Below are positions 7,309 through 15,889 of a stretch of 64,000 bases of DNA, piece after piece; position 1 is the stretch's first letter, and each line of letters begins with the position of its first letter. Source of the stretch: Tessaracoccus sp. (GTDB taxonomy: Bacteria > Actinomycetota > Actinomycetes > Propionibacteriales > Propionibacteriaceae); contig NZ_JADJNP010000001.1 in the NCBI RefSeq assembly GCF_016714275.1, forward strand, positions 248,001-312,000, given 5' to 3'. A program made the translations under genes and the position numbers. Under the pieces are notes generated by a model. That model saw nothing but the letters and a program-made list of their open reading frames with translations. It searched no databases and was not told where the DNA came from.

Positions 7309-8589
7309 TCAGCCCTGGAAACGCGGGAAGGCCGAACGACCGGCGTAGACCGCCGCGTCGTCCAGGTCGTCCTCGATACGCAGGAGCTGGTTGTACTTCG
7401 CGACCCGGTCGGTGCGCGCGGGGGCGCCCGACTTGATCTGGCCACAGCCCAGCGCGACGGCGAGGTCGGCGATGGTGGTGTCCTCGGTCTCACCGGAGCG
7501 GTGCGACATCATCGTGCGGAAGCCGTTGCGGTGGGCCAGCTCGACGGCGTCGATGGTCTCCGACAGCGAGCCGATCTGGTTCACCTTCACCAGCAGCGCG
7601 TTGGCCGTCTTGGTGTCGATGCCGCGCTGGAGGCGGGTCACGTTGGTGACGAACAGGTCGTCGCCGACCAGCTGGACCTTGTCGCCGAGGCGATCGGTCA
7701 TCAGCTTCCAGCCGTCCCAGTCCTCCTCGTTCAGTGGGTCCTCGATGGAGACCAGCGGGTAGAACTTCACGAGCTCCTCGTAGTAGTCCACCATCTCCTC
7801 GGAGGTCTTCTTCTCGCCCTCGAAGAGGTAGCCGCCGTCCTCGTAGAACTCGGAGGCCGCGACGTCCATCGCGAGCGCCACGTCGGTGCCGGGCTCGTAG
7901 CCGGCGTCGCGGATGGCGGTGAGGATGAGGTCGAGGGCTTCCCGGTTGCTGTCGAGGTTAGGGGCGAAGCCGCCCTCGTCGCCGAGGCCGGTGTTCAGCT
8001 GGCGAGCCTTGAGCACCTTCTTGAGCTCGTGGTAGACCGCGGCGCCCATCTCGAGGGCCTGCGCGAAGGACTCGGCGCCGATCGGGGCGATCATGAACTC
8101 CTGGATGTCGACGTTGGAGTCGGCGTGCGACCCACCGTTGAGGATGTTCATCATCGGCACGGGCAGGATGTGTGCGTTGGGGCCGCCCACGTACTTGTAC
8201 AGCGGCAGGCCAGCCTCCTCCGCCGCGGCGTGCGCGACGGCGAGCGAGACGCCGAGGATGGCGTTGGCACCCAGCTTGGCCTTGTTGTCGGTGCCGTCGA
8301 GCTCCAGCATCGCCTGGTCGACGAGGCGCTGGCAGTCGGCCTCCATGCCGAGGATCTCCTCGCCGATGACCTCGGTGGCGTTCTTGACGGCCGTGAGGAC
8401 GCCCTTGCCCCCGTAACGGCCCTTGTCGCCGTCGCGAAGTTCGACGGCCTCGAAGGCGCCGGTCGAGGCACCCGAGGGGACGGCGGCGCGGCCACTGGCG
8501 CCCGAGTCAAGCTCGACCTCGACCTCGATGGTCGGGTTGCCGCGGGAATCGAGAATCTCGCGCGCCTGAATGAATTCGATGGATGCCAT
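7309..8589 (-). CDS. eno: Enolase
   Basis: A 426-residue cytosolic enzyme that interconverts 2-phosphoglycerate and phosphoenolpyruvate. Signature segments are present: ARSEILDSRGNPT-like start (AREILDSRGNPTIEVEV), GASTGAFEAVELRD, metal-ligand region SIEDPLNEEDWDGW, and the active-site stretch MMSHRSGETEDTTIADLAVA with the conserved Lys/His/Arg environment. Length is normal. The ATG at 8589 follows AAGGGAG by six bases; an in-frame ATG 15 bases earlier is less likely. It is the head of eno-ftsB-(DUF501-ppx). Confidence 0.97.
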   Translation of the reverse strand: MASIEFIQAREILDSRGNPTIEVEVELDSGASGRAAVPSGASTGAFEAVELRDGDKGRYGGKGVLTAVKNATEVIGEEILGMEADCQRLVDQAMLELDGTDNKAKLGANAILGVSLAVAHAAAEEAGLPLYKYVGGPNAHILPVPMMNILNGGSHADSNVDIQEFMIAPIGAESFAQALEMGAAVYHELKKVLKARQLNTGLGDEGGFAPNLDSNREALDLILTAIRDAGYEPGTDVALAMDVAASEFYEDGGYLFEGEKKTSEEMVDYYEELVKFYPLVSIEDPLNEEDWDGWKLMTDRLGDKVQLVGDDLFVTNVTRLQRGIDTKTANALLVKVNQIGSLSETIDAVELAHRNGFRTMMSHRSGETEDTTIADLAVALGCGQIKSGAPARTDRVAKYNQLLRIEDDLDDAAVYAGRSAFPRFQG

Positions 8590-8667
8590 GAAGCTCCCTT
8601 TCAAAGAGTGTGCTCTTCCGAGGAGAAGCTTAACCGCCTCACGGTCCCGGCGGGCACGCGCCCCAGA

Positions 8668-9279
8668 TCAGGTTTCCTGGATGCGGATCCGCGCCTCGAG
8701 GGCGCGCACGGCCTGACGGGCGGCGGCGTCGGCGTCGATCCCGCTCGCGTGCGCCCTCGCGACCAGCGCGACGATGCCCTCGCCTACCTCGTCGGCGTCG
8801 ATGGGCGCGTCCGGTAGGTCGACGGCGACGCCGTGCGAGCGGCTCCGCGACACCACCTTCTGGGCTCGGGCCACGACGCTGAGGGCGTCGGCTAAGCCGT
8901 CAAGCGACGAGCTGCGGCCCTTCTCCTCGCGCTTTCGCTGCTCCCAGGTTGCGCGCAGGTCCGCGGGCACGTCGGCATCGCCGAACACGTACGGGTGGCG
9001 GCGGATCAGCTTGTCCGCGATGCCGCGGGCGACGTCCTCGACGTCGAAGCGTCCCTCGTCCTCGGCGATGCGCGCGTGGAAGTAGACCTGCAGCAGCAGG
9101 TCGCCGAGCTCTTCCTCGAGGTCCGCGCTGGTGCCGGTCTCGACGGCGTCGACGACCTCGCCCGCCTCCTCGATCAGGTGCGGTAGCAGCGACGCGTGCG
9201 TCTGCTTCGCGTCCCACGGGCACTCGACCCGTAGGCGCGCCATCACCTCGCGGAGGCGCTCGAGCTCACTCGGCGGCAT
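8668..9279 (-). CDS. mazG: MazG family nucleotide pyrophosphohydrolase
   Basis: A 203-residue protein with one MazG core. WDAKQTHASLLPHLIEEAGE is the first half of the EExxE...ExxD metal site, and LEEELGDLLLQVYFHARIAE supplies the second half. MazG enzymes hydrolyse NTPs or dNTPs to monophosphates, probably for nucleotide house-cleaning. The E. coli protein has two such domains; here the second half (about residues 105-203) is divergent. The start at 9279 (MPPSELERL) overlaps the upstream lipoprotein stop by 14 bases, suggesting translational coupling. Confidence 0.88.
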   Translation of the reverse strand: MPPSELERLREVMARLRVECPWDAKQTHASLLPHLIEEAGEVVDAVETGTSADLEEELGDLLLQVYFHARIAEDEGRFDVEDVARGIADKLIRRHPYVFGDADVPADLRATWEQRKREEKGRSSSLDGLADALSVVARAQKVVSRSRSHGVAVDLPDAPIDADEVGEGIVALVARAHASGIDADAAARQAVRALEARIRIQET

Positions 9280-9769
9280 CGGCCGCCGGGACGGACAGCG
9301 ACCCGGTGGTGGCGAACAGCGCATCCTCACCGGGGGTGAAGCGGCCGTAGCGGGGGTTCATCTGCACGTCGAGGCCCTTCAGCACGGCCAGCGCAGCCTC
9401 CTGGTCAACCTCGGCCAGCATCTGGTTCTTGATCGCCGCGAGGGCGACCGGGCCGCAGTCGGGGTCGCCCGCCATCGCGTCGCCGTTGGTGAGCATCTGC
9501 CCCGCGACCGTCTTGAGCTGGTCGTCCTCGATCGCCTGGCCGGACGAGGCGGCGAGTCCGTCGAAGACGTGACCCATGATCAGGATCTTCACGACGTCGG
9601 GCCGCGGGATCTCCTGCCCAAGGATCTGGGAGCAGCCGTCGGCCATGCGCGTCAGGTCCGCCTCGGAGACCGACTGACCGTCGACCACCAGCGCCGTACC
9701 CGCGGTGGGGCTGCAGGCCGCCAGCATGGCCATCGCCGCGACAGCCGGGACAACGCGCGTGAGCTTCAT
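9266..9769 (-). CDS. Lipoprotein with SurA-N-like region
   Basis: A 167-residue protein starting MKLTRVVPAVAAMAMLAACS: a positively charged start, a hydrophobic core and a LAAC lipobox, so Cys20 should be lipid-modified and the protein anchored outside the membrane. The rest (ALVVDGQSVSEADLTRMADG and following helices) resembles the N-terminal chaperone-like part of SurA/PrsA proteins without a parvulin domain. GAGAGG upstream supports the ATG at 9769. Between mfd and mazG it may assist folding of secreted proteins; this is inference from family resemblance. Confidence 0.7.
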   Translation of the reverse strand: MKLTRVVPAVAAMAMLAACSPTAGTALVVDGQSVSEADLTRMADGCSQILGQEIPRPDVVKILIMGHVFDGLAASSGQAIEDDQLKTVAGQMLTNGDAMAGDPDCGPVALAAIKNQMLAEVDQEAALAVLKGLDVQMNPRYGRFTPGEDALFATTGSLSVPAADAAE

Positions 9770-9822
9770 AGAAATCCTCTCGAAATTCGGGTGCTGCGGC
9801 ACCCGCGCCAGACTACCTCAAA

Positions 9823-9937
9823 CCGCTGGTTGAGCTGGGCCGCGAGGAACGAGCGCCCGTGTCGAAGCCAATGAAGTCACCCCATTGGTTTCGACGCGTC
9901 GACTCGGCTGCGCCTCGCGCGGCGGCTCAACCAGCGG
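9823..9937. repeat. Long imperfect inverted repeat, dispersed-element copy 1
   Basis: The left arm (9823-9873) begins CCGCTGGTTGAGC and ends GTCGAAGCCAATG. The right arm (9883-9937) begins CATTGGTTTCGAC and ends GGCTCAACCAGCGG. The two 51-55 base arms are largely complementary around a nine-base loop. It starts right after the mfd stop and may act as its terminator. A related single copy with the same end sequences is at 46463-46565. Confidence 0.8.
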
Positions 9938-12900
9938 TCACGCGTACATTCGCTCGAGGAAGGTGGTGGCCCAGGCGAGGTAGTCGTCGGCGGGCTTCGG
10001 GACCCAGACCTGATCCACGGCGGACTTGATGGTCGACCCGGGATACAGCCGAAGCAGTCGCACCTGCTTCGACTCTGGAAGGACCATCGGCGAGAAACGC
10101 ACGATCTTGCCCTGCGGCACGATCTCCTGGATGCCGAGCTCACGCGCCAGGTTCCGGAGCCGCGCGACACCCAGCAGCGCAGCGACGGGAGCCGGCGGCT
10201 CGCCATAGCGGTCGACGAGTTCGGCGCGGACCGCCTCGACGTCGGCCTCGGTGCGGATCTCGGCGATCTGCTTGTACATCTCGAGGCGCAGGCGTTCGGA
10301 GGCGATGTAGTCGTCGGGCAGGTGGGCGTCGACCGGGATCTCGACGCGCATCGTCGGCTCGGGCTCGGTGTCGTCGCCGCGATAGTTCGCGACGGCCTCG
10401 CCCACCATGCGGAGATACATGTCGAAGCCGACGCCCTCGATGTGGCCGGACTGGTCCTCGCCGAGCAGGTTGCCCGCGCCGCGCAACTCAAGGTCGCGCA
10501 TGGCGATGGCCATGCCGGAGCCGAGGTCGGTGTTGGCCGCCATCGTCGCGAGCCTCTCGTGCGAGGCCTCACTCAGCGGCTTGTCCGCGGGGTAGAGGAA
10601 GTAGGCGTAGCCGCGCTCGCGGGAGCGGCCGACACGGCCGCGCAGCTGGTGCAGCTGCGAGAGCCCGAGCTTGTCGGAGTGGTCGATGATCAGCGTGTTC
10701 GCCGACTGGATGTTCAGGCCGGACTCGATGATCGTGGTGCAGACGAGGACGTCGGCGCGCCGCTCCCAGAAGTCGAGCATGACCTGCTCCAGCTGGCGCT
10801 CGTTCATCTGGCCGTGCGCGGTCACGATCCGCGCCTCCGGGATCAGCTCGCGGAGCTGCGCCGCGGTCTTCTCGATGGTGCCGACGCGGTTGTGGACGAA
10901 GAACACCTGGCCCTCGCGCGCCAGCTCGCGGCGGATCGCGGCCTTGACCTGAGCGTTGTCGTAGGGTCCAGCAAAGGTGAGCACCGGGTGGCGTTCCTCG
11001 GGCGGGGTGGCGATGACGCTCATCTCGCGGATGCCGGTGATGGCGATCTCCAGCGTGCGGGGAATGGGCGTGGCGGACATGGAGAGTACGTCCACGTTGA
11101 CCCGCATGGCCTTCAGCCGCTCCTTGTGCTCGACGCCGAAGCGCTGCTCCTCGTCGATGATCACCAACCCGAGGTCCTTGAACTGGATCTCCTTGCCGAA
11201 CAGGCGATGCGTGCCGATGACGACGTCGATCTTGCCGTTGGCCAACCCCTCGACGACCCTGCGCGCCTCGGCGTCGGTCTGGAACCGCGACAGCTGCGCG
11301 AGGTGCACGGGGAAGCCCGCGAACCGCGAAGCGAAGGTCTGATAGTGCTGCGTGACAAGCAGCGTCGTCGGGACGAGCACGGCCACCTGCTTGCCTTCCT
11401 GCACCGCCTTGAACGCGGCCCGCACCGCGATCTCGGTCTTGCCATACCCGACATCGCCGCAGATCAGCCGATCCATCGGCACCAAGTTCTCCATGTCGGC
11501 CTTGACCTCGACGATGGCGGACAGCTGGTCGGGCGTCTCGACGAAGCTGAACGCGTCCTCCAGCTCGCGCTGCCAAGGCGTGTCGGGACCGAACGCATGC
11601 CCCTTCGTCGCTTGGCGCGCTGCGTACAGCTTGATCAGCTCCGACGAGATTTCGCGAACGGCCTTGCGGGCCCTCGCCTTGCGCTTGCTCCAGTCGGCGC
11701 CACCCATCTTGTCGAGGCTCGGCGACTCGGAGCCGACGTAGCGGCTCAGCTGATCGAGCTGGTCCATCGGGACGAAAAGCCGGTCGCCGGGGTGTCCGCG
11801 CTTGCTGGGCGCGTACTCGATCACGAGGTAGTCGCGCGTCGCACCCTGAACCGTGCGCTGGACAAGCTCGACGAAGCGACCGACGCCGTGCTGCTCGTGG
11901 ACCACCGGGTCCCCGGCCTTCAGTTCCAGCGGCTGGATGGTGGCCTTGCGGCGGGCCGGGAGCTTGCGCTCGGCGCGGTCGACGCTGGTCTGTCCGGTCA
12001 GCTCCGCAGCGGTGATCACCTCGATCTTCGGGCCGTCGGCGCGCCACCCGGCGAGCGCCGAGGACAGCACGACGGTGACCGATCCAGGCTCGGGCGCCTC
12101 CTCCAGCTCGCCCGCCGTCGCCCGGAGCCCCGCCTCCCTGAGCAGTTCGACGAGCCGAGTCGCAAGGCCGCGTCCCTCGACGGCAAGGACGATGCGCCAG
12201 CCGTCGGCGACCCGCGCGGCGATGTGTCGCGTGGCGGCGTCGGTGTCGCCGCGGAACGACTCCGATGGGCCGACGGCGAGGTTCCGGGAATGCACGGAGT
12301 CGGCGTCGAACTCTGGTTCCGGTGCGTCGCCCACGCCGAACGGCGACAGCGACCACCAGCCGAGGCCCCGCTCGAGCGCGTGGAGACGGACGTCTGCGAG
12401 GGTCCAGTAGGCGGAGGCGCCGAGGTCGATCGGCGACTGCCCTCCCCCGGCAGCCGCGGCCCAGCTGGCCTCCAGGAACTCCTGGCTGGTGGCCACGAGT
12501 TCCGCGGCGCGGGTGCGGATCAGCTCCGGCTGCGACGCGAGGACCAGCGAGCCCTCCGGAAGGACGTCGACGAGCAGCTCGAGCCCCTCGACAAGCACGG
12601 GGATGAGCGCCTCCATGCCCTCCTTCGCGTGCCCCTCGGAGACCGGTCCGAGCAGGTCGGCCAACTCGGGATGCTGCGCGGCGAGCCTGCGCGCCCGCGC
12701 GCGCACGCCGTCGGTCAGCAGCAGCTCACGGCAGGGCGCAGCGACGACAGCGGACATCGTCTCGCCGGTCGAGCGCTGGTCCGCGACGGTGAACGTGCGG
12801 ATCTCGTCGACCTCGTCGCCGAAGAAGTCCACGCGCACCGGGTGCTCCGCGGTGGGCGGGAAGACGTCGACGATTCCCCCGCGGACGGCGAACTCGCCCC

Positions 12901-13426
12901 GCCGCTCGACGAGGTCGACCCGGTTGTAGGCCGCGCCCGCGAGGTCACTCAGCAGGTCGCTCAGCGGGTACTCACGTCCGACCTCGATGCGCACCGGCGC
13001 CATCTCGGACAGCCCCTTGACCTGCGGCTGGAGCAGCGAACGCACCGGCGCGACGACCACGCGCGGAGCGGGCAGGTCGTCGTGCCCGGCGAGCCGGCGC
13101 AGCACCGCGAGGCGGCGGCCGACGGTGTCCGCACGCGGGGACAACCGCTCATGCGGCAGCGTCTCCCAGGCGGGGTAGTACGCGACGGCGTCCTCGCCGA
13201 GGAGGTCGCTGAGTTCCGCGGTCAGCTGCTCGGCCTCGCGGTACGTCGAGGCGACGAGCAGGACGGTCCGGCCAGACTCCTCCGCGAGCGACGCGACGAG
13301 CCGGGGAAAGAACGATGCGACAGTGGTGACGTCGAGCGTCGTGACGCCCCGACGGCGGGAGTCGGCGAGCGTGGCGGCGAAACCGGGGTCCGTCTCAAGC
13401 AGCGCTAGCAGTCCGGGAAATTTCAC
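9938..13426 (-). CDS. mfd: Transcription-repair coupling factor Mfd
   Basis: A 1162-residue ATPase that removes RNA polymerase stalled at DNA damage and recruits UvrA. Order: UvrB-like region at the N-terminus (ATLADSRRRGVTTLDVTTVA, YYPAWETLPHERLSP), an RNA-polymerase-interacting domain near residue 505 (KAGDPVVHEQHGVGRFVEL), a superfamily 2 motor with Walker A in ICGDVGYGKTEIAVRAAF near residue 659, and DEEQRFGV near 755. The helicase C region has QLRGRVGRSRERGYAYFLYP, and a TRCF C-terminal domain ends the protein. Length is normal. Start is GTG at 13426. The stop abuts the inverted repeat at 9823-9937. Confidence 0.97.
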   Translation of the reverse strand: MKFPGLLALLETDPGFAATLADSRRRGVTTLDVTTVASFFPRLVASLAEESGRTVLLVASTYREAEQLTAELSDLLGEDAVAYYPAWETLPHERLSPRADTVGRRLAVLRRLAGHDDLPAPRVVVAPVRSLLQPQVKGLSEMAPVRIEVGREYPLSDLLSDLAGAAYNRVDLVERRGEFAVRGGIVDVFPPTAEHPVRVDFFGDEVDEIRTFTVADQRSTGETMSAVVAAPCRELLLTDGVRARARRLAAQHPELADLLGPVSEGHAKEGMEALIPVLVEGLELLVDVLPEGSLVLASQPELIRTRAAELVATSQEFLEASWAAAAGGGQSPIDLGASAYWTLADVRLHALERGLGWWSLSPFGVGDAPEPEFDADSVHSRNLAVGPSESFRGDTDAATRHIAARVADGWRIVLAVEGRGLATRLVELLREAGLRATAGELEEAPEPGSVTVVLSSALAGWRADGPKIEVITAAELTGQTSVDRAERKLPARRKATIQPLELKAGDPVVHEQHGVGRFVELVQRTVQGATRDYLVIEYAPSKRGHPGDRLFVPMDQLDQLSRYVGSESPSLDKMGGADWSKRKARARKAVREISSELIKLYAARQATKGHAFGPDTPWQRELEDAFSFVETPDQLSAIVEVKADMENLVPMDRLICGDVGYGKTEIAVRAAFKAVQEGKQVAVLVPTTLLVTQHYQTFASRFAGFPVHLAQLSRFQTDAEARRVVEGLANGKIDVVIGTHRLFGKEIQFKDLGLVIIDEEQRFGVEHKERLKAMRVNVDVLSMSATPIPRTLEIAITGIREMSVIATPPEERHPVLTFAGPYDNAQVKAAIRRELAREGQVFFVHNRVGTIEKTAAQLRELIPEARIVTAHGQMNERQLEQVMLDFWERRADVLVCTTIIESGLNIQSANTLIIDHSDKLGLSQLHQLRGRVGRSRERGYAYFLYPADKPLSEASHERLATMAANTDLGSGMAIAMRDLELRGAGNLLGEDQSGHIEGVGFDMYLRMVGEAVANYRGDDTEPEPTMRVEIPVDAHLPDDYIASERLRLEMYKQIAEIRTEADVEAVRAELVDRYGEPPAPVAALLGVARLRNLARELGIQEIVPQGKIVRFSPMVLPESKQVRLLRLYPGSTIKSAVDQVWVPKPADDYLAWATTFLERMYA

Positions 13427-13445
13427 CCGCTTACCCTACTCCTGA

Positions 13446-14039
13446 CTAGCTATTGAAGCGGTTCTGCGCCTCGACGAGGCCGTTGCGGACCAGATACTCG
13501 ACCGCGTCGGCGGCGACGGCGGCGTCGACGCGCAGTTCGTCCAGTTGCGTCGGCTTCACCTTCGCCAGCACGTAGTCGGCGGCGGGTTGGCGGCCCTCCG
13601 GGCGGCCGATGCCGACGCGCACGCGGTAGAAGTCGCCGGTACCGAGATGCGCGCGGAGCGACTTCAGGCCGTTGTGCCCGTTGTCGCCGCCGCCGCACTT
13701 CAGCCGCAGCCGGCCCGGATCGAGATCTAGCTCATCGTGGATCGCGATCACGTGATCGGCGGGGATCTTGTGGAACGCCGCGACGGCCTTCACGGCCGCA
13801 CCGGAGTCGTTCATGTACGTCGTCGGCTTCGCCAACACCAGCTTCAGGGCCGGCTTGTCGCCGCTGGGCGGCAGCGTCACCGTCGCGATCTCGGCGCGCA
13901 GCCGCGACGCAAGGGAGAACGAAGAGCCGTAGCGGTCCGCGAGGTCCGCTACCGCCCAGAACCCGACGTTGTGCCGGGTGGGAGCGTAGGCCGGACCCGG
14001 ATTACCGAGCCCGACCACGAGAAAGGGAGACTCGCTCAC
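13446..14039 (-). CDS. pth: Peptidyl-tRNA hydrolase
   Basis: A 197-residue enzyme that frees tRNA from prematurely released peptidyl-tRNA. VVGLGNPGPAYAPTRHNVGF contains the conserved Asn and catalytic His. KPTTYMNDSGAAV and HDELDLDPGRLRLKCGGGDN with NGHNGLKS are the other family signatures. The GTG start overlaps the rplY stop by four bases (GTGA), so the two are coupled. The rplY-pth pair is a common actinobacterial arrangement. Confidence 0.96.
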   Translation of the reverse strand: MSESPFLVVGLGNPGPAYAPTRHNVGFWAVADLADRYGSSFSLASRLRAEIATVTLPPSGDKPALKLVLAKPTTYMNDSGAAVKAVAAFHKIPADHVIAIHDELDLDPGRLRLKCGGGDNGHNGLKSLRAHLGTGDFYRVRVGIGRPEGRQPAADYVLAKVKPTQLDELRVDAAVAADAVEYLVRNGLVEAQNRFNS

Positions 14040-14632
14040 TCCGCAGCTTCGGCGCCCTCGGCCTCGTCGCCCTCAGCGGTGGCCTCGACGGCCGGGGCGA
14101 CGACGGACACGACGAGCAGGTCGCCGTCGACGGCGGGCTCGACGCCGTCAGGGAGGGCGACGTCGGAGACGAGGATCTGGTCGCCGACGGTCAGGCCCTC
14201 GACGGAGACCTCGAACTCGGTCGGGATGTCAGTGGCGGGCGCGTGCACGGAGATCGCGACGATCTCGTGGTTCACGATGGCGCCCTTCTCCGCCTCGCCG
14301 ACGAAGGTCAGCGGGACGTCGACGACGACGCTCTCGCCCGCCTTGACGAGGATGAGGTCGACGTGGTCGATCGTCGGGAGGATCGGGTCGCGCTGGATCT
14401 GCTTCGGCAGGGCGAGCACCGGCTTCTTCTTGCCGTCGATGTTGATCTCCAGCAGCGCGTTCGCGGTGCGCAGCGCCAGGAAGAGGTCCTGGGCGGGCAG
14501 GGCGAGGTGCACGGGATCGGTGCCGTGTCCGTAGAGGACGGCGGGGGTCTGGCCGGCGCGGCGCAGGCGGCGCGCGGCGCCCTTGCCGAACTCGGAGCGG
14601 GTCTGGGCGGAAAGCGTGGCGTCAGCGGCCAT
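14036..14632 (-). CDS. rplY: 50S ribosomal protein L25, general stress protein Ctc type
   Basis: A 198-residue L25/TL5/Ctc protein that binds 5S rRNA. The N-terminal L25 domain (TRSEFGKGAARRLRRAGQTP, AVLYGHGTDPVHLALPAQDL) is followed from about residue 95 by the beta-domain of the long Ctc form (VPLTFVGEAEKGAIVNHEI) and an acidic Ala/Glu tail. The ATG at 14632 has GAGGAG upstream. In other actinobacteria it follows prs; here the rhamnose and ABC-exporter genes separate prs from rplY by about 15 kb. Confidence 0.95.
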   Translation of the reverse strand: MAADATLSAQTRSEFGKGAARRLRRAGQTPAVLYGHGTDPVHLALPAQDLFLALRTANALLEINIDGKKKPVLALPKQIQRDPILPTIDHVDLILVKAGESVVVDVPLTFVGEAEKGAIVNHEIVAISVHAPATDIPTEFEVSVEGLTVGDQILVSDVALPDGVEPAVDGDLLVVSVVAPAVEATAEGDEAEGAEAAE

Positions 14633-14764
14633 GTCGGGTTCTCCTCGAGCTGAAAGATGAATGGGGCGTACGGCGCCAAGCGAGGAGCGGGCTCGTCGAT
14701 AACGGACATGAATCCCTCGCCAGGCAGCCCGGACAGCATACACCGGCGCGGCTAAAGTACGACC

Positions 14765-15826
14765 ATGACCGACGACGCGAGGCGTGCGAAAGCGCGAGAC
14801 CGCGTGAGCATGCGCGAGGTCGCCGCCCTCGCCCAGGTCTCCATCGGCACGGTCTCCAACGTCCTCAACAACCCGGACCGCGTGCTGCCCGCCACTCGCG
14901 AGCGGGTCGAGGGTGCCATCGCGGAGCTCGGGTGGATCCCCAACAAGCAGGCCCAGCACCTGCGCGCGGGACGCAGCCGCACGGTCGGCGTCGCCCTCAT
15001 GGACGTCGCCAACCCGTTCTTCGCCGACATCCTGCGCGGCGCCAGTGCGCGGCTCGAGGCCGCCGGCTACTCGGTCCTGATCGGCGACGCCGACCAGGAT
15101 CCGGCCAGGCAGGCGCGGATCCTCCACGGCTTCCTGGAGCAGCGCGTCCGTGGCGTGATCCTCGGGCCCATCGGCGCCACGCCTCCAGAGGTCGGGGAAC
15201 TCGCCGGCGCAGGGATCCCCACGGTGCTGTTCGACCGCTTCACCCAGGACGCCGAGTGCTGCTCGGTCGGCGTCGATGACGTCACAGGCGGCCGGATCGC
15301 GATCGAGCACCTCACCCAGGTGGGTCACCGGTCAGTCGCCTTCGTCGGCGGCCCGTCGACGCTGGCCCAGGTGCGGAAGCGCCGCGAGGGCGCCGAGGCC
15401 GCCGCCGCCGCCGCGGGCGCGACGCTGCTCGCCATCTCCACCCCTCAGCTCGACGTCGCCGGCGGCCGCCAGGCCGCGGAGGAGATCGCCCTCATGCCGG
15501 CCGACCTTCGCCCCACCGGCGTGTACTGCGCCAACGACATGACGGCCATCGGACTGCTGCAGGGCCTGATGCGACAAGGGCTGCGGGTGCCCGAGGACAT
15601 CGCGATCGTCGGGTACGACGACATCGTGTTCGCGGCCGCGGCCGCCGTGCCACTCTCATCGGTCGCCCAGCCTCGGCGCGAACTGGGCGCGGCCGCGGCC
15701 GACCTGCTGCTCGCGGAGATCGCCGACGACGAGGCGAGCCGGACGCACGTCCACCGGTCCCTCCAGTTCACGCCGACCCTCTCCGTCCGGCATTCGAGTT
15801 CACCCCGGCCAGTCCCTCCGCCTTGA
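14765..15826 (+). CDS. LacI-family regulator of the rhamnose locus
   Basis: A 353-residue repressor. The helix-turn-helix at residues about 16-36 is SMREVAALAQVSIGTVSNVL, followed by the hinge helix NKQAQHLRAGRS and a periplasmic-binding-protein-like sensor (GVALMDVANPFFADILRGAS; TGVYCANDMTAIGLLQGLM; IAIVGYDDIVFAAAAAVPLS). It lies directly upstream of rhaI in the same direction, and a palindromic operator sits between them at 15855-15868. L-rhamnulose or a phosphate of it is the likely inducer by context. TAAAGT at 14753-14758, six bases before the ATG, suggests a leaderless mRNA. Confidence 0.9.
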   Translation: MTDDARRAKARDRVSMREVAALAQVSIGTVSNVLNNPDRVLPATRERVEGAIAELGWIPNKQAQHLRAGRSRTVGVALMDVANPFFADILRGASARLEAAGYSVLIGDADQDPARQARILHGFLEQRVRGVILGPIGATPPEVGELAGAGIPTVLFDRFTQDAECCSVGVDDVTGGRIAIEHLTQVGHRSVAFVGGPSTLAQVRKRREGAEAAAAAAGATLLAISTPQLDVAGGRQAAEEIALMPADLRPTGVYCANDMTAIGLLQGLMRQGLRVPEDIAIVGYDDIVFAAAAAVPLSSVAQPRRELGAAAADLLLAEIADDEASRTHVHRSLQFTPTLSVRHSSSPRPVPPP

Positions 15827-15868
15827 CTCGGGTCCGTTGCGGGGGTATCGTCTATTGAAACGATTCAA
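15823..15868 (+). promoter_or_regulatory. rhaI promoter with LacI-type operator
   Basis: TTGACT at 15823-15828 and TATCGT at 15846-15851 are spaced by 17 bases. Four bases further on, TTGAAACGATTCAA (15855-15868) is a near-perfect palindrome with the central CG typical of LacI operators. Its position over the transcription start fits repression by the adjacent LacI protein. Confidence 0.65.
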
Positions 15869-15889
15869 ACTCCACCGTGGGAGAAGCAA

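Noticed and set aside
7288..8817. A 509-codon plus-strand frame opposite eno
   Set aside because: Antisense shadow; the minus strand encodes a full enolase with all motifs.
10322..13408. A 1028-codon open frame on the plus strand opposite mfd
   Set aside because: It is antisense to a clear Mfd and its product is low-complexity and rich in Arg, Leu, Val, Asp and Gly, the usual shadow of a high-GC gene.
14633..15328. N-terminal extension of the rplY frame upstream of the ATG at 14632
   Set aside because: It overlaps the LacI gene on the other strand, is non-conserved, and the ATG at 14632 has a good ribosome-binding site.
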